A DNA stretch of 61,087 nt from Bacteroidaceae bacterium (GTDB lineage Bacteria > Bacteroidota > Bacteroidia > Bacteroidales > Bacteroidaceae): contig JAFTNW010000016.1 of assembly GCA_017451695.1 (NCBI GenBank), positions 1-61,087 of the forward strand. The letters run 5' to 3'. Each line of letters begins with the position of its first letter. The first letter of the stretch is position 1. The notes beneath the pieces are model-generated. The model saw nothing but the letters and a program-made list of their open reading frames with translations, ran no database searches and was not told the DNA's origin. Positions 1 through 8,452 of the stretch are shown in pieces. The position numbers and the translations under genes are program-made.

Positions 1-152
1 GAGGAGTGAGCGACTCGAACGTCCCGTGTGCCGGGCCTTTTTGCTCCTTTTTGTGCGACAAAAAGGAGATAAAAGAAATAAAATTAAATAAAGAATAGCT
101 CATGGGCCACCGAGGATTTTGTAGCAACTCCCCCAGCTTTTGCAGGTGAGCC
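1..152 (+). repeat. Left arm of 152-bp inverted repeat (contig edge)
   Basis: These 152 bases are the reverse complement of 60883-61034, with one mismatch that I can see (G at 136 against T at 60899). The arm holds a small hairpin, 44-68, with 11-bp arms and loop GCG, flanked by T-rich sequence like a terminator. No coding potential is evident. The repeat begins at base 1, so the contig was probably cut at a repeat that the assembler could not cross. A degenerate relative of its inner part lies at 43159-43200. Confidence 0.9.
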
Positions 153-182
153 CCTATGGCGGCAAAACTCACCGATAACAAC

Positions 183-215
183 AAAAAAAAGAAGCCTTGC
201 CAAATGCAAGACTTC
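183..215 (-). terminator. Rho-independent terminator after tRNA-Gln
   Basis: On the minus strand a hairpin with 10-bp arms (191-200 and 206-215, one C/A mismatch) is followed by eight T residues (A at 183-190 on the plus strand). It lies five bases beyond the 3' end of the tRNA. Confidence 0.8.
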
Positions 216-219
216 TCTG

Positions 220-290
220 TTGGGCTACCCGGACTCGAACCAGGAAAGGCAGGACCAGAATCTGCAGTGTTACCATTACACCATAGCCCA
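220..290 (-). tRNA. tRNA-Gln, anticodon CTG
   Basis: Read on the minus strand from 290, the sequence folds as a cloverleaf. The 7-bp acceptor stem TGGGCTA/TAGCCCA pairs fully, with discriminator A at 220. The D arm contains GGTGTAATGGTAACAC and the T loop contains GGTTCGAGTCC. The anticodon loop TTCTGGT gives CTG, decoding CAG glutamine. The acceptor and D arm match glutamine tRNAs. The anticodon stem (GCAGA/CCTGC) has an A/C apposition next to the loop. CCA is not encoded. A strong -7 box lies upstream and a terminator downstream, so it is an independent single-tRNA unit. Confidence 0.93.
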
Positions 291-306
291 ATGCTCAAAT
301 GCGATG

Positions 307-314
307 CAAAGATA
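307..314 (-). promoter_or_regulatory. -7 box of the tRNA-Gln promoter
   Basis: TATCTTTG on the minus strand matches the Bacteroidetes -7 consensus TAnnTTTG. It ends 17 bases before the tRNA 5' end, a sensible distance for a short tRNA leader. I see no clear -33 TTTG. Confidence 0.65.
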
Positions 315-548
315 CAACAAATCTCGTTAAAAAAAACATTTTCGCCATTTTTTTACACAAATATTTCAAAAAAACATTCTACTATATGGTTTTTGGGTTA
401 AAATCTACCTATATTTGCACATATACGTTGGTTTATTCAACTGCGCAAATCAAAAATGAGTAATATATGCCAAATTGGCAGAACAACTGCAAAATCAACA
501 TTGGCACACTATTTGCTCTACCTTATATAAATGACAGTTTTTTATACA

Positions 549-920
549 ATGCAAAAAGAATATAAAACAACAAAAGAGCTTATTGAAAAAATAACGGAAG
601 CCATACAAGAGAAAAAAGGTAAAGGAATAACCATTGTAGATATGGAACAACTTGGGAACAGCATATGCGACTATTTTGTTATATGTCAGGGAAACTCCCC
701 GGCCCAGGTAAGTGCCATAACAGACTCAATAGAGGATATGGTAAGAGTAGATTGCAAACGCAAGCCCTATGCAATAGACGGCTTGCGCAACGCGCAATGG
801 GTAGCAATGGACTATGGCGATGTGCTTGTGCACATATTCCTGCCCGATGTGCGTACATTCTACGACATAGAACACCTGTGGGCCGACGCAAAAATTACGA
901 ACATCCCCGATTTAGACTGA
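549..920 (+). CDS. rsfS: Ribosome silencing factor RsfS
   Basis: A 123-residue protein of the RsfS/Iojap family. Family members bind large-subunit protein L14 and block subunit joining when nutrients are short. The segments IVDMEQLGNSICDYFVICQG and the C-terminal MDYGDVLVHIF are characteristic. I chose ATG 549, which puts the usual short lead before the first helix; ATG 531 would add six residues and cannot be excluded. A TATATTTG box at 410-417 could be the promoter, although its leader would be over 100 bases. The gene heads rsfS-ftsH-cdsA, with ftsH starting five bases downstream. Confidence 0.93.
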   Translation: MQKEYKTTKELIEKITEAIQEKKGKGITIVDMEQLGNSICDYFVICQGNSPAQVSAITDSIEDMVRVDCKRKPYAIDGLRNAQWVAMDYGDVLVHIFLPDVRTFYDIEHLWADAKITNIPDLD

Positions 921-925
921 TTTAT

Positions 926-2932
926 ATGAGCGATAAGAAGATACAAAAACCACAATTCAATTTCACATGGTTCTACCTGATTGCCGGAGCCGTGCTGATA
1001 TTCTTTTACCTATACGATGGCGGTACAAGCTCGCTTAAAAAGGAGGTTATATACTCGGAACTGAAAACGTATGTCGAGAAGGGATACGTTTCGGACATCA
1101 CCGTATATGACAACAACGATGTAGAGGCCAAAATCTACCCCGACTCGGCTAAATATGTATTCCCGGGTAAGGTGGACAAGATAGGCGATGAGCCCATGGT
1201 GTTCCTGCAAATAGGTTCAAAAGAGAACTTTGAAAAGTTTATTGAAGAACAAGAGGCGCAGAACAACTACAAGGGCACGCTTAAATACGAGATTAAGCCC
1301 GACCTTTGGGGAGGCATCCTATGGAACATACTTCCCATTGTGGTATTTGTGGGTGTGTGGATATTCCTTATGCGCCGAATGGGCGGGGGCGGCTCGCAAG
1401 GCGGCGTGTTCAATGTGGGAAAATCACAAGCCAAACTTTTTGAGAAGAACGACAATAACCGCATAACATTCAAGGATGTTGCAGGGCAAGAGGGTGCCAA
1501 GCAGGAGGTAAAGGAGATTGTGGATTTCCTTAAAAACCCCGGCCGCTACACCGAGCTTGGCGGAAAAATCCCCAAAGGCGCACTCCTTGTAGGCCCTCCG
1601 GGCACAGGTAAAACATTGCTGGCAAAGGCAGTGGCAGGCGAAGCCAATGTCCCCTTCTTCTCGCTCTCGGGTTCCGATTTTGTGGAGATGTTCGTGGGCG
1701 TGGGTGCATCGCGTGTGCGCGACCTCTTCCGCCAGGCAAAGGAGAAAGCACCTTGTATCATATTCATCGACGAGATTGATGCCGTGGGCCGTGCGCGCGG
1801 CAAGAATCCCTCGATGGGTGGCAACGACGAGCGCGAAAGCACACTGAACCAATTGCTCACCGAGATGGACGGCTTTGGCACCAATAGCGGAATAATTGTT
1901 ATGGCAGCCACAAACCGTGCCGACATTCTCGACAAAGCCCTGCTGCGTGCAGGCCGTTTTGACCGCCAGATTCATGTTGATTTGCCCGACCTCAACGAAC
2001 GCAAAGCGATATTCGGTGTTCACTTGCGCCCATTGAAATTGGACCCCTCGGTAGATGTGGACACGCTTGCCCGCCAAACACCGGGATTCTCGGGTGCCGA
2101 CATTGCCAACGTGTGCAACGAGGCTGCACTGATAGCTGCACGAAACAACAAGAGCGCAGTGGAAAAACAGGATTTCCTCGATGCTGTTGACCGCATCATA
2201 GGAGGCTTGGAGAAAAAGACCAAGGTGATGACGGAGAACGAAAAACGCACCATCGCAATACACGAGGCTGGCCACGCCACCCTGTCGTGGTTCCTCGAGC
2301 ATGCCAACCCGCTCATTAAGGTAACCATTGTACCACGCGGGCGCGCGCTCGGTGCGGCATGGTATATGCCCGAGGAGCGACAGATAACCACCAAGGAGCA
2401 GATGCTCGACGAGATGTGCGCCATACTTGGCGGCCGTGCAGCCGAGGAGCTCTTCACCGGGCACATATCAACCGGTGCCATGAACGACTTGGAGCGTGTA
2501 ACCAAGCAGGCATACGGTATGATTGCCTATGCCGGCATGAGCGACAAACTTGCCAATCTGTGCTACTACAACAATGAGCAGTACTCGTTCAACCGCCCAT
2601 ACAGCGAGAGGACAGCCGAGCTCATCGACAACGAAGTACAGGCCATGATAAACAGCCAATACGAACGCGCCAAGAGCCTTCTAACAGAGCACAAAGAGGG
2701 CCATGCCGAGCTTGCCAAGGTGCTCATGGAGCGCGAGGTTATTTTTGCCGAGGACGTGGAGAAGATTTTCGGCAAACGCCCATGGGCTTCGCGCAGCGAG
2801 GAGATTATAGAGAAAAACAGCACCGAAGGCACCACAGAGGAGGTTGAGGAGAGCACAGCCAACCATCCCGCTGCCGACGATGCCAACAATACAACCACAG
2901 AAGAAACCATAAACAGCAAAGAAAATGAATAA
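926..2932 (+). CDS. ftsH: ATP-dependent zinc metalloprotease FtsH
   Basis: A 668-residue inner-membrane AAA+ protease that extracts and degrades membrane proteins and some soluble regulators. Two transmembrane segments (about residues 14-31 and 125-148) flank a periplasmic domain. They are followed by the AAA+ module, with Walker A GPPGTGKT at 223-230 and Walker B IIFIDEID, then the peptidase domain with zinc motif HEAGH at 446-450. The last 45 or so residues are acidic and Glu/Thr-rich, probably disordered. The ATG at 926 starts just after the rsfS stop; the frame is open further upstream but that part overlaps rsfS. The 3' end overlaps cdsA by 8 bp. Confidence 0.97.
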   Translation: MSDKKIQKPQFNFTWFYLIAGAVLIFFYLYDGGTSSLKKEVIYSELKTYVEKGYVSDITVYDNNDVEAKIYPDSAKYVFPGKVDKIGDEPMVFLQIGSKENFEKFIEEQEAQNNYKGTLKYEIKPDLWGGILWNILPIVVFVGVWIFLMRRMGGGGSQGGVFNVGKSQAKLFEKNDNNRITFKDVAGQEGAKQEVKEIVDFLKNPGRYTELGGKIPKGALLVGPPGTGKTLLAKAVAGEANVPFFSLSGSDFVEMFVGVGASRVRDLFRQAKEKAPCIIFIDEIDAVGRARGKNPSMGGNDERESTLNQLLTEMDGFGTNSGIIVMAATNRADILDKALLRAGRFDRQIHVDLPDLNERKAIFGVHLRPLKLDPSVDVDTLARQTPGFSGADIANVCNEAALIAARNNKSAVEKQDFLDAVDRIIGGLEKKTKVMTENEKRTIAIHEAGHATLSWFLEHANPLIKVTIVPRGRALGAAWYMPEERQITTKEQMLDEMCAILGGRAAEELFTGHISTGAMNDLERVTKQAYGMIAYAGMSDKLANLCYYNNEQYSFNRPYSERTAELIDNEVQAMINSQYERAKSLLTEHKEGHAELAKVLMEREVIFAEDVEKIFGKRPWASRSEEIIEKNSTEGTTEEVEESTANHPAADDANNTTTEETINSKENE

Positions 2933-3758
2933 GTTACTTGTACGCATACTCACAGGTGCCGCATTTGGTATTGTCCTGTTGAGTGCAATCATTTACGGGC
3001 ACACCTCTTTCGGTGCGCTGTTCACAATAGTTACCATGCTTGCGGTGAACGAGTTCTGCAACCTCATACACGAGCACAAGAAAACCACATTCAGCACGCT
3101 GATTGCCGTAATAGGTGGCGGCTACCTGTTCTTTGCCTTCTATGCCAAAGCTCACTTGGGAATAACCGACACCACCCTGCTCTATGCACCCTATGCGTTA
3201 CTTTTGGTTTATATGTTTATACGCAGGCTGTTCAGCACAGAGGGTAGTTCGCTCGATAATTACGCATATTTTGCACTCTCACAGGTGTATGCAGCATTGC
3301 CCTTCGCCCTGCTCAACACGCTTTCTACGGTGGGAGCCATGGGCAACACATATAACTACGCACTGCCCCTTGCAATATTTGTATTCATATGGTGCAACGA
3401 CACAGGAGCCTTCTTCGTAGGATGCTCCATAGGCCGCCACAAAATGTGGGAACGCGTATCGCCTAAAAAGACTTGGGAGGGCACCATCGGCGGTTTTGTT
3501 GTTGCCATGATTGCCGGATATGTGATGTCGCTCTTCTTCACCCAGCTCAATGCCTGGCAATGGATGGGCATGGCAGCCGTTGTGGCTGTTGCCGGCACAT
3601 ACGGCGACCTAATTGAATCGTGCATGAAACGCGAAATGGGCATAAAGGATTCGGGAAATATCCTACCCGGGCATGGCGGCATGCTCGACCGTTTCGACAG
3701 CACCCTGCTTGCGGCACCCTGCGCCATGATTTATTTGAGCCTTATAGGTGTTTTATAA
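2925..3758 (+). CDS. cdsA: Phosphatidate cytidylyltransferase CdsA
   Basis: A 277-residue polytopic membrane enzyme that makes CDP-diacylglycerol from phosphatidate and CTP, the precursor for all phospholipid head groups. The C-terminal family signature is clear: GDLIESCMKREMGIKDSG followed by LPGHGGMLDRFDS. About eight hydrophobic segments are visible. The start overlaps the end of ftsH by 8 bp, so the two are translationally coupled. The unit ends at the palindrome at 3785-3820, shared with lpxB on the other strand. Confidence 0.96.
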   Translation: MNKLLVRILTGAAFGIVLLSAIIYGHTSFGALFTIVTMLAVNEFCNLIHEHKKTTFSTLIAVIGGGYLFFAFYAKAHLGITDTTLLYAPYALLLVYMFIRRLFSTEGSSLDNYAYFALSQVYAALPFALLNTLSTVGAMGNTYNYALPLAIFVFIWCNDTGAFFVGCSIGRHKMWERVSPKKTWEGTIGGFVVAMIAGYVMSLFFTQLNAWQWMGMAAVVAVAGTYGDLIESCMKREMGIKDSGNILPGHGGMLDRFDSTLLAAPCAMIYLSLIGVL

Positions 3759-3784
3759 AAACAACCGATGGACATAAACAGACA

Positions 3785-3820
3785 AAAAAAAATGATGAGC
3801 CGCGGCTCATCATTTTTTTT
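3785..3820. terminator. Bidirectional terminator between cdsA and lpxB
   Basis: A perfect palindrome centred at 3802/3803: a run of A, a GC-rich core (GATGAGCCGCGGCTCATC) and a run of T. It gives a hairpin plus T tract on either strand. The lpxB stop codon (3810-3812) and last lysine codons lie within it. Confidence 0.85.
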
Positions 3821-4949
3821 CTGTCAGCAACTGCACCATCTTTTCGGCGGCATGCTGCGATGCCCCCGGCTCGCCAAGAATATCTATCATGCGGTCATAT
3901 TCGGCAAGCATTGTTTGTCGTGCAGCAGAATCGGCGGGCAACAACTTGCCAAGCTCCCCGATAATGTTCTTTACTGTCATATCGGCTGCCACAAGCTCGC
4001 GCACCACCTCGCTGCCGGCAATAAGATTCACAAGCGATATATATTTTACTTTCAAGAATATAGGCTTTAATTTTGATATGAGCCATGGAACAGGCGTGCT
4101 GTAACACACCACTTGCGGCACACGGAAAAGGGCCGTTTCAAGCGTTGCGGTACCCGATGTTACCAATGCCACATGAGAGTGTTGCAACAGGCGATAAGTG
4201 TCGCCAAAGACTATGGCTGCGCCCTGTTGCAGATATGGAGCATAAAGTTCCTTGTCTATACCCGGCGCACCTGCTATCACGGGCATGTAACCGGGATATT
4301 CGGCCATGGCCTGCAACATCTGCGGCAGATTATCCTTTATCTCGTGCTTGCGGCTGCCCGCCAACAGAGCAACAATAGGTTTATCGCCCAGATTATTGGC
4401 AGCACGGAAGGCAGCATCGTCGCGTTTGTTTCCACGCAAATAGGCATCGACGGCATCGACACATGGATTACCTATATAGTTTATATCGTAGCTGTGCTTC
4501 TTGAAATACTCAACCTCAAAGGGAAGAATGGAAAAGAGTTCATCCACATCGCGCTTTATATTCTTTATTCTGCCCTCGCGCGATGCCCATATCTTGGGAG
4601 CTATGTAGTAATAGACCGGGATGGATGTCGTTTTGTGAATATCGCGTGCTATGGATAGGTTAAAGCCCGGGTAATCCACCAATATCAGCGCATCGGGCTG
4701 CCACTCCTTTATATCCTTCTTGCACATTGCCATGTTGGCAAATATAGTACGCAAGTTCATGAGCACGGGAATAAACCCCATGAAGGCACAATCGCGGTAA
4801 TGTTTCACACATGTACCGCCCACTTGCGACATAAGGTCGCCGCCAAAGAAACGAAACTCGGCCCCGCTATCGGCAGCTTTAAGAGCCTTCATAAGATTAG
4901 AGGCGTGCAGGTCGCCCGATGCCTCACCAACTATCAGATAGTATTTCAT
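3810..4949 (-). CDS. lpxB: Lipid-A-disaccharide synthase LpxB
   Basis: A 379-residue GT19 glycosyltransferase that condenses UDP-2,3-diacylglucosamine with lipid X to give the tetraacyl disaccharide of lipid A, on the cytoplasmic face of the inner membrane. The N-terminus (YYLIVGEASGDLHASNLM) is diagnostic, as are VDYPGFNLSIA and VALLAGSRKHEI. Length is normal. Its ATG overlaps the surE stop as ATGA, so it is the second gene of surE-lpxB. The C-terminal LLTEKK is written by the left half of the terminator palindrome, so the stop codon sits inside the hairpin. Confidence 0.96.
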   Translation of the reverse strand: MKYYLIVGEASGDLHASNLMKALKAADSGAEFRFFGGDLMSQVGGTCVKHYRDCAFMGFIPVLMNLRTIFANMAMCKKDIKEWQPDALILVDYPGFNLSIARDIHKTTSIPVYYYIAPKIWASREGRIKNIKRDVDELFSILPFEVEYFKKHSYDINYIGNPCVDAVDAYLRGNKRDDAAFRAANNLGDKPIVALLAGSRKHEIKDNLPQMLQAMAEYPGYMPVIAGAPGIDKELYAPYLQQGAAIVFGDTYRLLQHSHVALVTSGTATLETALFRVPQVVCYSTPVPWLISKLKPIFLKVKYISLVNLIAGSEVVRELVAADMTVKNIIGELGKLLPADSAARQTMLAEYDRMIDILGEPGASQHAAEKMVQLLTEKK

Positions 4950-5737
4950 AAGCCTTCTTTTTCAAGCGGTTTGAAAATTGCGCTCCACCCCTGCATATCG
5001 GCAAGCAGAGCATAATCGGTAAAATCTATTCTTGTGGGGGTTATTGTTACAAAATTGTTATCGAGCGCAACCCTGTCGGCAGCCTCATCGGTATCATTTT
5101 TCTCAAACTCGCCGGTGAGCCACCACCACTTACCGCCACGCGGATGGTTGTGAGCCTCCCATTCGTTCACCCAGGTGCCCACTGCCTGACGGCACACCTT
5201 GACACCCGCATACGAAGGAGTGTCGGGGAAATTCACATTCAAGCAGCTGCCTGTGGGAAGCCCGCGCTGCAACACCTCGCTCACCACACGGCGTATATAT
5301 GGGTATGTGGCTGTAAAATCGGCGTCTGCATCGTGCGAGCAGAGCGAAAAGGCCACGGAGGGGATACCCTTCATGCACCCCTCAATTACCGCACCCATGG
5401 TACCCGAATAGTGAGCATTCACAGCCGAATTATCGCCGTGGTTTATACCTGCCACTATGAGCGAAGGAGTACGGGGCACATAGGCATGGCAGGCGAGCTT
5501 AATGCAGTCGCAGGGGGTACCTGTGCAGGCATACACCACCAAACCCTCCTCGGCCTTTACCTCCCACACCTTTACCGGTGTTTCACTTGTTATGGCGCAG
5601 CCCTTGCCCGAACGCCCCGTGTGCGGAGCCACCACCACTACATCACCAAATTCTCTCAACACTTGTATCAAGCAGTTTATACCCTTTGCAAGATAGCCAT
5701 CGTCGTTTGAAACTAAAATAAGAGGTCTGTTACTCAT
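4946..5737 (-). CDS. surE: 5'/3'-nucleotidase SurE
   Basis: A 263-residue SurE family metal-dependent nucleoside-monophosphate phosphatase. The N-terminal LILVSNDDGYLAKGI carries the metal-binding Asp pair (12-13). GRSGKGCAITSETPV and GTPCDCIKLA follow, and GINHGDN completes the active site. It is the first gene of surE-lpxB, with a 4-bp overlap. A -7 box at 5757-5764 lies about 20 bases upstream, implying a very short leader. It diverges from parA. Confidence 0.95.
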   Translation of the reverse strand: MSNRPLILVSNDDGYLAKGINCLIQVLREFGDVVVVAPHTGRSGKGCAITSETPVKVWEVKAEEGLVVYACTGTPCDCIKLACHAYVPRTPSLIVAGINHGDNSAVNAHYSGTMGAVIEGCMKGIPSVAFSLCSHDADADFTATYPYIRRVVSEVLQRGLPTGSCLNVNFPDTPSYAGVKVCRQAVGTWVNEWEAHNHPRGGKWWWLTGEFEKNDTDEAADRVALDNNFVTITPTRIDFTDYALLADMQGWSAIFKPLEKEGL

Positions 5738-5756
5738 AGTACTGTAATTTTGCCTG

Positions 5757-5764
5757 CGAAGATA
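5757..5764 (-). promoter_or_regulatory. -7 box for surE-lpxB
   Basis: TATCTTCG on the minus strand, the form of the Bacteroidetes -7 element that recurs in this window. About 170 bases separate it from the facing parA box at 5938. I see no conserved operator or parS-like palindrome between them. Confidence 0.6.
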
Positions 5765-5937
5765 CTGAAAAAAGCAGCAAAAAACAACAAGCTACGAAGG
5801 AATGAAAAAAACTGCCACCCATAGCACACTTATGCCGATTGGTTCGTTGAGGAACTCAAATAATATTTTTTAACATTTTTTGCTGCCACCTGTTTATAAC
5901 TAAACAGCAAATACTGAAAAGCTATCTGTTTTTTTCG

Positions 5938-5945
5938 TATCTTCG
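5938..5945 (+). promoter_or_regulatory. -7 box for the parAB operon
   Basis: TATCTTCG on the plus strand, about 100 bases before the parA start. The interval 5765-5937 is AT-rich and contains nothing else I recognise. Confidence 0.55.
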
Positions 5946-6042
5946 CGAAATAAATTGGGTATAAAAGGTGTTGTCGGGAGAAACCGAAAAAGAACTGACA
6001 CACAGATTACCAATGAATTAACACTTGAAAGCGAAAAAAGAT

Positions 6043-6810
6043 ATGGGAAAAATAATTGCACTTGCCAACCAAAAAGGTGGTGTGGGCAAGACTACCACAG
6101 CCATAAACCTTGCAGCATCGCTCGCCACATACGAGAAGAAGGTGCTGGTAATAGATGCCGACCCGCAGGCAAATGCCTCGTCGGGCCTTGGCATTGACAT
6201 ACGCGAGATTGAATGTTCTATATATGAATGCCTTATAAACAAGGCTGCAATAACCGACGGCATACACCACACCTGTGTAGAGGGGCTCGACATCATCCCC
6301 TCGCACATAGACCTTGTGGGTGCAGAGATTGAGATGCTCGACATGCCCAACCGCGAAAAGATTATGCGCGAGGCACTCGCGCCCATAAAGGATAAATACG
6401 ACTATATTCTGATAGACTGCTCACCCTCGCTGGGCCTCATCACCGTGAACTCACTCACTGCCGCCGATTCTGTAATAATACCCGTGCAATGCGAGTATTT
6501 TGCACTCGAAGGCATCAGCAAATTGCTGAATACCATTAAAATCATAAAATCGAACCTTAACCCCTCGCTCGACATTGAAGGATTCCTGCTCACCATGTTC
6601 AACTCGCGTCTGCGCTTGAGCAACCAGGTGTATAACGAGGTGAAGAAACACTTCCGCGAGCTTGTATTCAACACGGTGATACAGCGCAACATTAGATTGG
6701 GCGAGGCACCTAGCATGGGAATACCCGTTATAATGTACGATGCCGACTCTACCGGCGCAAAGAACTATCTTGCGCTTGCACAAGAAATAATTAACAGAAA
6801 CAACGAATAA
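6043..6810 (+). CDS. parA: Chromosome-partitioning ATPase ParA (Soj)
   Basis: A 255-residue deviant-Walker ParA ATPase. It binds DNA non-specifically as an ATP dimer and drives segregation of ParB-parS complexes. The N-terminus MGKIIALANQKGGVGKTT contains the signature-lysine P-loop KGGVGKT. VIDADPQANASSGLG is the switch region and IDCSPSLGLITVN the Walker B. I prefer ATG 6043; ATG 6025 adds six residues. parB begins three bases after the stop. The run continues with cell-wall and stringent-response genes at 3-9 bp spacing, so this is probably one operon. Confidence 0.95.
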   Translation: MGKIIALANQKGGVGKTTTAINLAASLATYEKKVLVIDADPQANASSGLGIDIREIECSIYECLINKAAITDGIHHTCVEGLDIIPSHIDLVGAEIEMLDMPNREKIMREALAPIKDKYDYILIDCSPSLGLITVNSLTAADSVIIPVQCEYFALEGISKLLNTIKIIKSNLNPSLDIEGFLLTMFNSRLRLSNQVYNEVKKHFRELVFNTVIQRNIRLGEAPSMGIPVIMYDADSTGAKNYLALAQEIINRNNE

Positions 6811-6813
6811 GCA

Positions 6814-7695
6814 ATGGCACCAAATAAGAAATTTACCTTGGGAAGAGGCCTCGATGCCCTCATATCAACCGAAACCGTGCAGACGGCCGGCTCGCAATCA
6901 ATTGGCGAGATTGAGATAAGCCAGATAGAGGCCAACCCCAACCAGCCACGCCGCGAATTCAGCGAAGAGGCTTTGCAGGAACTTGCCGATTCTATAAAGG
7001 AACTTGGTATTATACAGCCCATCACACTGCGCAAGATGGGCAAGGATAAGTACCAGATTATTGCAGGTGAGCGCCGTTTCCGCGCATCGCAGCTTGCAGG
7101 CAAAACCACCATCCCCGCATATATTCTGAAAGCCGACGACGAGGACACCATGGAGATGGCACTCATCGAGAACATTCAGCGCGAGGACCTCAATGCACTT
7201 GAAATAGCCCTTGCATACCAGCAGTTGATTGAGCAGCACAACCTGTCGCAAGAACAGCTGAGCAAGCGCGTGGGCAAGGGCCGTGCAACCATAGCCAACT
7301 TCCTGCGCCTGTTGCGCCTGCCCGCTGCAATACAGGTGGCTCTTAAAGAAAAACGCATCGACATGGGGCATGCACGCACATTGCTTTCGCTTGACAACCC
7401 CGCCGAGCAGATTAAACTGTTCCACGAGATAGAGGCCAACGGCTACTCGGTGCGCGAGGTTGAGGATATTGTGCGCAAGATGAAAGAGGGCGGCGAGGCT
7501 CCCGTGGCAAAAAAGGCGGCAGCAAAACAGCCCCACCCCGAATTCCATCAGCTGAAGAAACAGCTTACCCACTTTTTCCAGACACCCGTGCAACTGACAT
7601 GCTCGGCAAAGGGAAGTGGCAAAATTAGCATAAAGTTCAAAAACGAGCAGGAGCTTGAAAGAATTATTGCTATATTTGACAAATTAAACAATTAA
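6814..7695 (+). CDS. parB: Chromosome-partitioning protein ParB (Spo0J)
   Basis: A 293-residue ParB, the parS-binding CTP-dependent clamp that partners ParA. KFTLGRGLDALIS is the typical N-terminus. NPNQPRREF opens the ParB/Srx CTP-binding domain, and GERRFRASQLA is its box II motif. IENIQREDLNALEIA leads into the helix-turn-helix KRVGKGRATIANFLRL. The C-terminal 45 residues form the dimerisation domain. I could not find a clear parS palindrome in the adjacent non-coding DNA. Confidence 0.95.
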   Translation: MAPNKKFTLGRGLDALISTETVQTAGSQSIGEIEISQIEANPNQPRREFSEEALQELADSIKELGIIQPITLRKMGKDKYQIIAGERRFRASQLAGKTTIPAYILKADDEDTMEMALIENIQREDLNALEIALAYQQLIEQHNLSQEQLSKRVGKGRATIANFLRLLRLPAAIQVALKEKRIDMGHARTLLSLDNPAEQIKLFHEIEANGYSVREVEDIVRKMKEGGEAPVAKKAAAKQPHPEFHQLKKQLTHFFQTPVQLTCSAKGSGKISIKFKNEQELERIIAIFDKLNN

Positions 7696-7699
7696 CACT

Positions 7700-8443
7700 G
7701 TGAAAAATAATACATTCACATACTGCTACATCACATTGCTATCCATGCTTTTTTGCATGGCGGGCACACTTAACGGCAAGGCACAAGATAGATTCACACA
7801 GATTGGCGACTCTATCATAGAGAACACCCTTCGTGCCGATTCGGCCAAAATAGACAGCCTTTACAGGAGCGATGTGAGCCTATCGCCCGACAGCAGCCGC
7901 GCGGCCATGAAACGCAACTACAACGAACTGACCGGTAATGTAAAGCCGTTCAAGCCCAACCCCACAAAAGCCACATGGCTTGCGGTGGTAATACCGGGCG
8001 GCGGACAGATTTACAACCGCAAGTATTGGAAACTGCCCATCGTGTATGGCGGATTTGTAGGCTGTCTCTATGCATACAATTGGAACAACCAGATGTATAG
8101 CGACTACCGCCAGGCCTACCTCGACATAATGGACAGCGACCCCAACAGCGACTCGTACAAAGACTTTTTCCGCCCGGGGTACGATTTTGAGAAGAACAAA
8201 GAGTACCTTACCGAGCTGTTCAAAAAGAGAAAGGACCGCTATCGCCGTTGGCGCGATTTAAGCGTATTTGCTTTCATAGGCGTATATGCCCTGTCGGTAA
8301 TAGATGCCTATGTCGATGCACAACTTGCAAGCTTCGACATAAGCGAGAATTTGAACATCACTGTGGAGCCCGAAATGTTCCACAACAATCATGGACGGAT
8401 TGACAAAGGGTACTATGGAGTAAACTGCAGTATCAATTTTTAA
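7700..8443 (+). CDS. DUF5683 domain membrane protein
   Basis: A 247-residue protein of the Bacteroidetes DUF5683 family; function not established. It starts at GTG 7700, five bases after parB. The first 29 residues form a signal peptide or anchor ending near GKAQD. The core KATWLAVVIPGGGQIYNRKY and a following hydrophobic stretch resemble small TM2-type hydrophobic pairs, and a second hydrophobic segment (LSVFAFIGVYALSVIDAYVD) follows. The C-terminal part looks like short beta strands. Its position between parB and a lytic transglycosylase, conserved in Bacteroidales as I recall, suggests an envelope role tied to growth or division. That is inference. Confidence 0.8.
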   Translation: MKNNTFTYCYITLLSMLFCMAGTLNGKAQDRFTQIGDSIIENTLRADSAKIDSLYRSDVSLSPDSSRAAMKRNYNELTGNVKPFKPNPTKATWLAVVIPGGGQIYNRKYWKLPIVYGGFVGCLYAYNWNNQMYSDYRQAYLDIMDSDPNSDSYKDFFRPGYDFEKNKEYLTELFKKRKDRYRRWRDLSVFAFIGVYALSVIDAYVDAQLASFDISENLNITVEPEMFHNNHGRIDKGYYGVNCSINF

Positions 8444-8452
8444 CAAACAAGA

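Noticed and set aside
1..152. Terminal inverted repeats read as the ends of a transposon or linear element
   Set aside because: No transposase, integrase or replication gene lies inside, the cargo is core chromosome, and the left copy is cut by the contig edge.
156..401. Open frame of 81 codons on the plus strand
   Set aside because: It runs antisense through the tRNA-Gln gene, its terminator and its promoter; the protein has no recognisable features.
1424..2464. 346-codon open frame on the minus strand
   Set aside because: It is antisense to the AAA+ and protease domains of ftsH; long antisense frames are common here because of codon bias.
4113..4658. 181-codon open frame on the plus strand inside lpxB
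   Set aside because: It is antisense to conserved lpxB codons, with no start context or homology.
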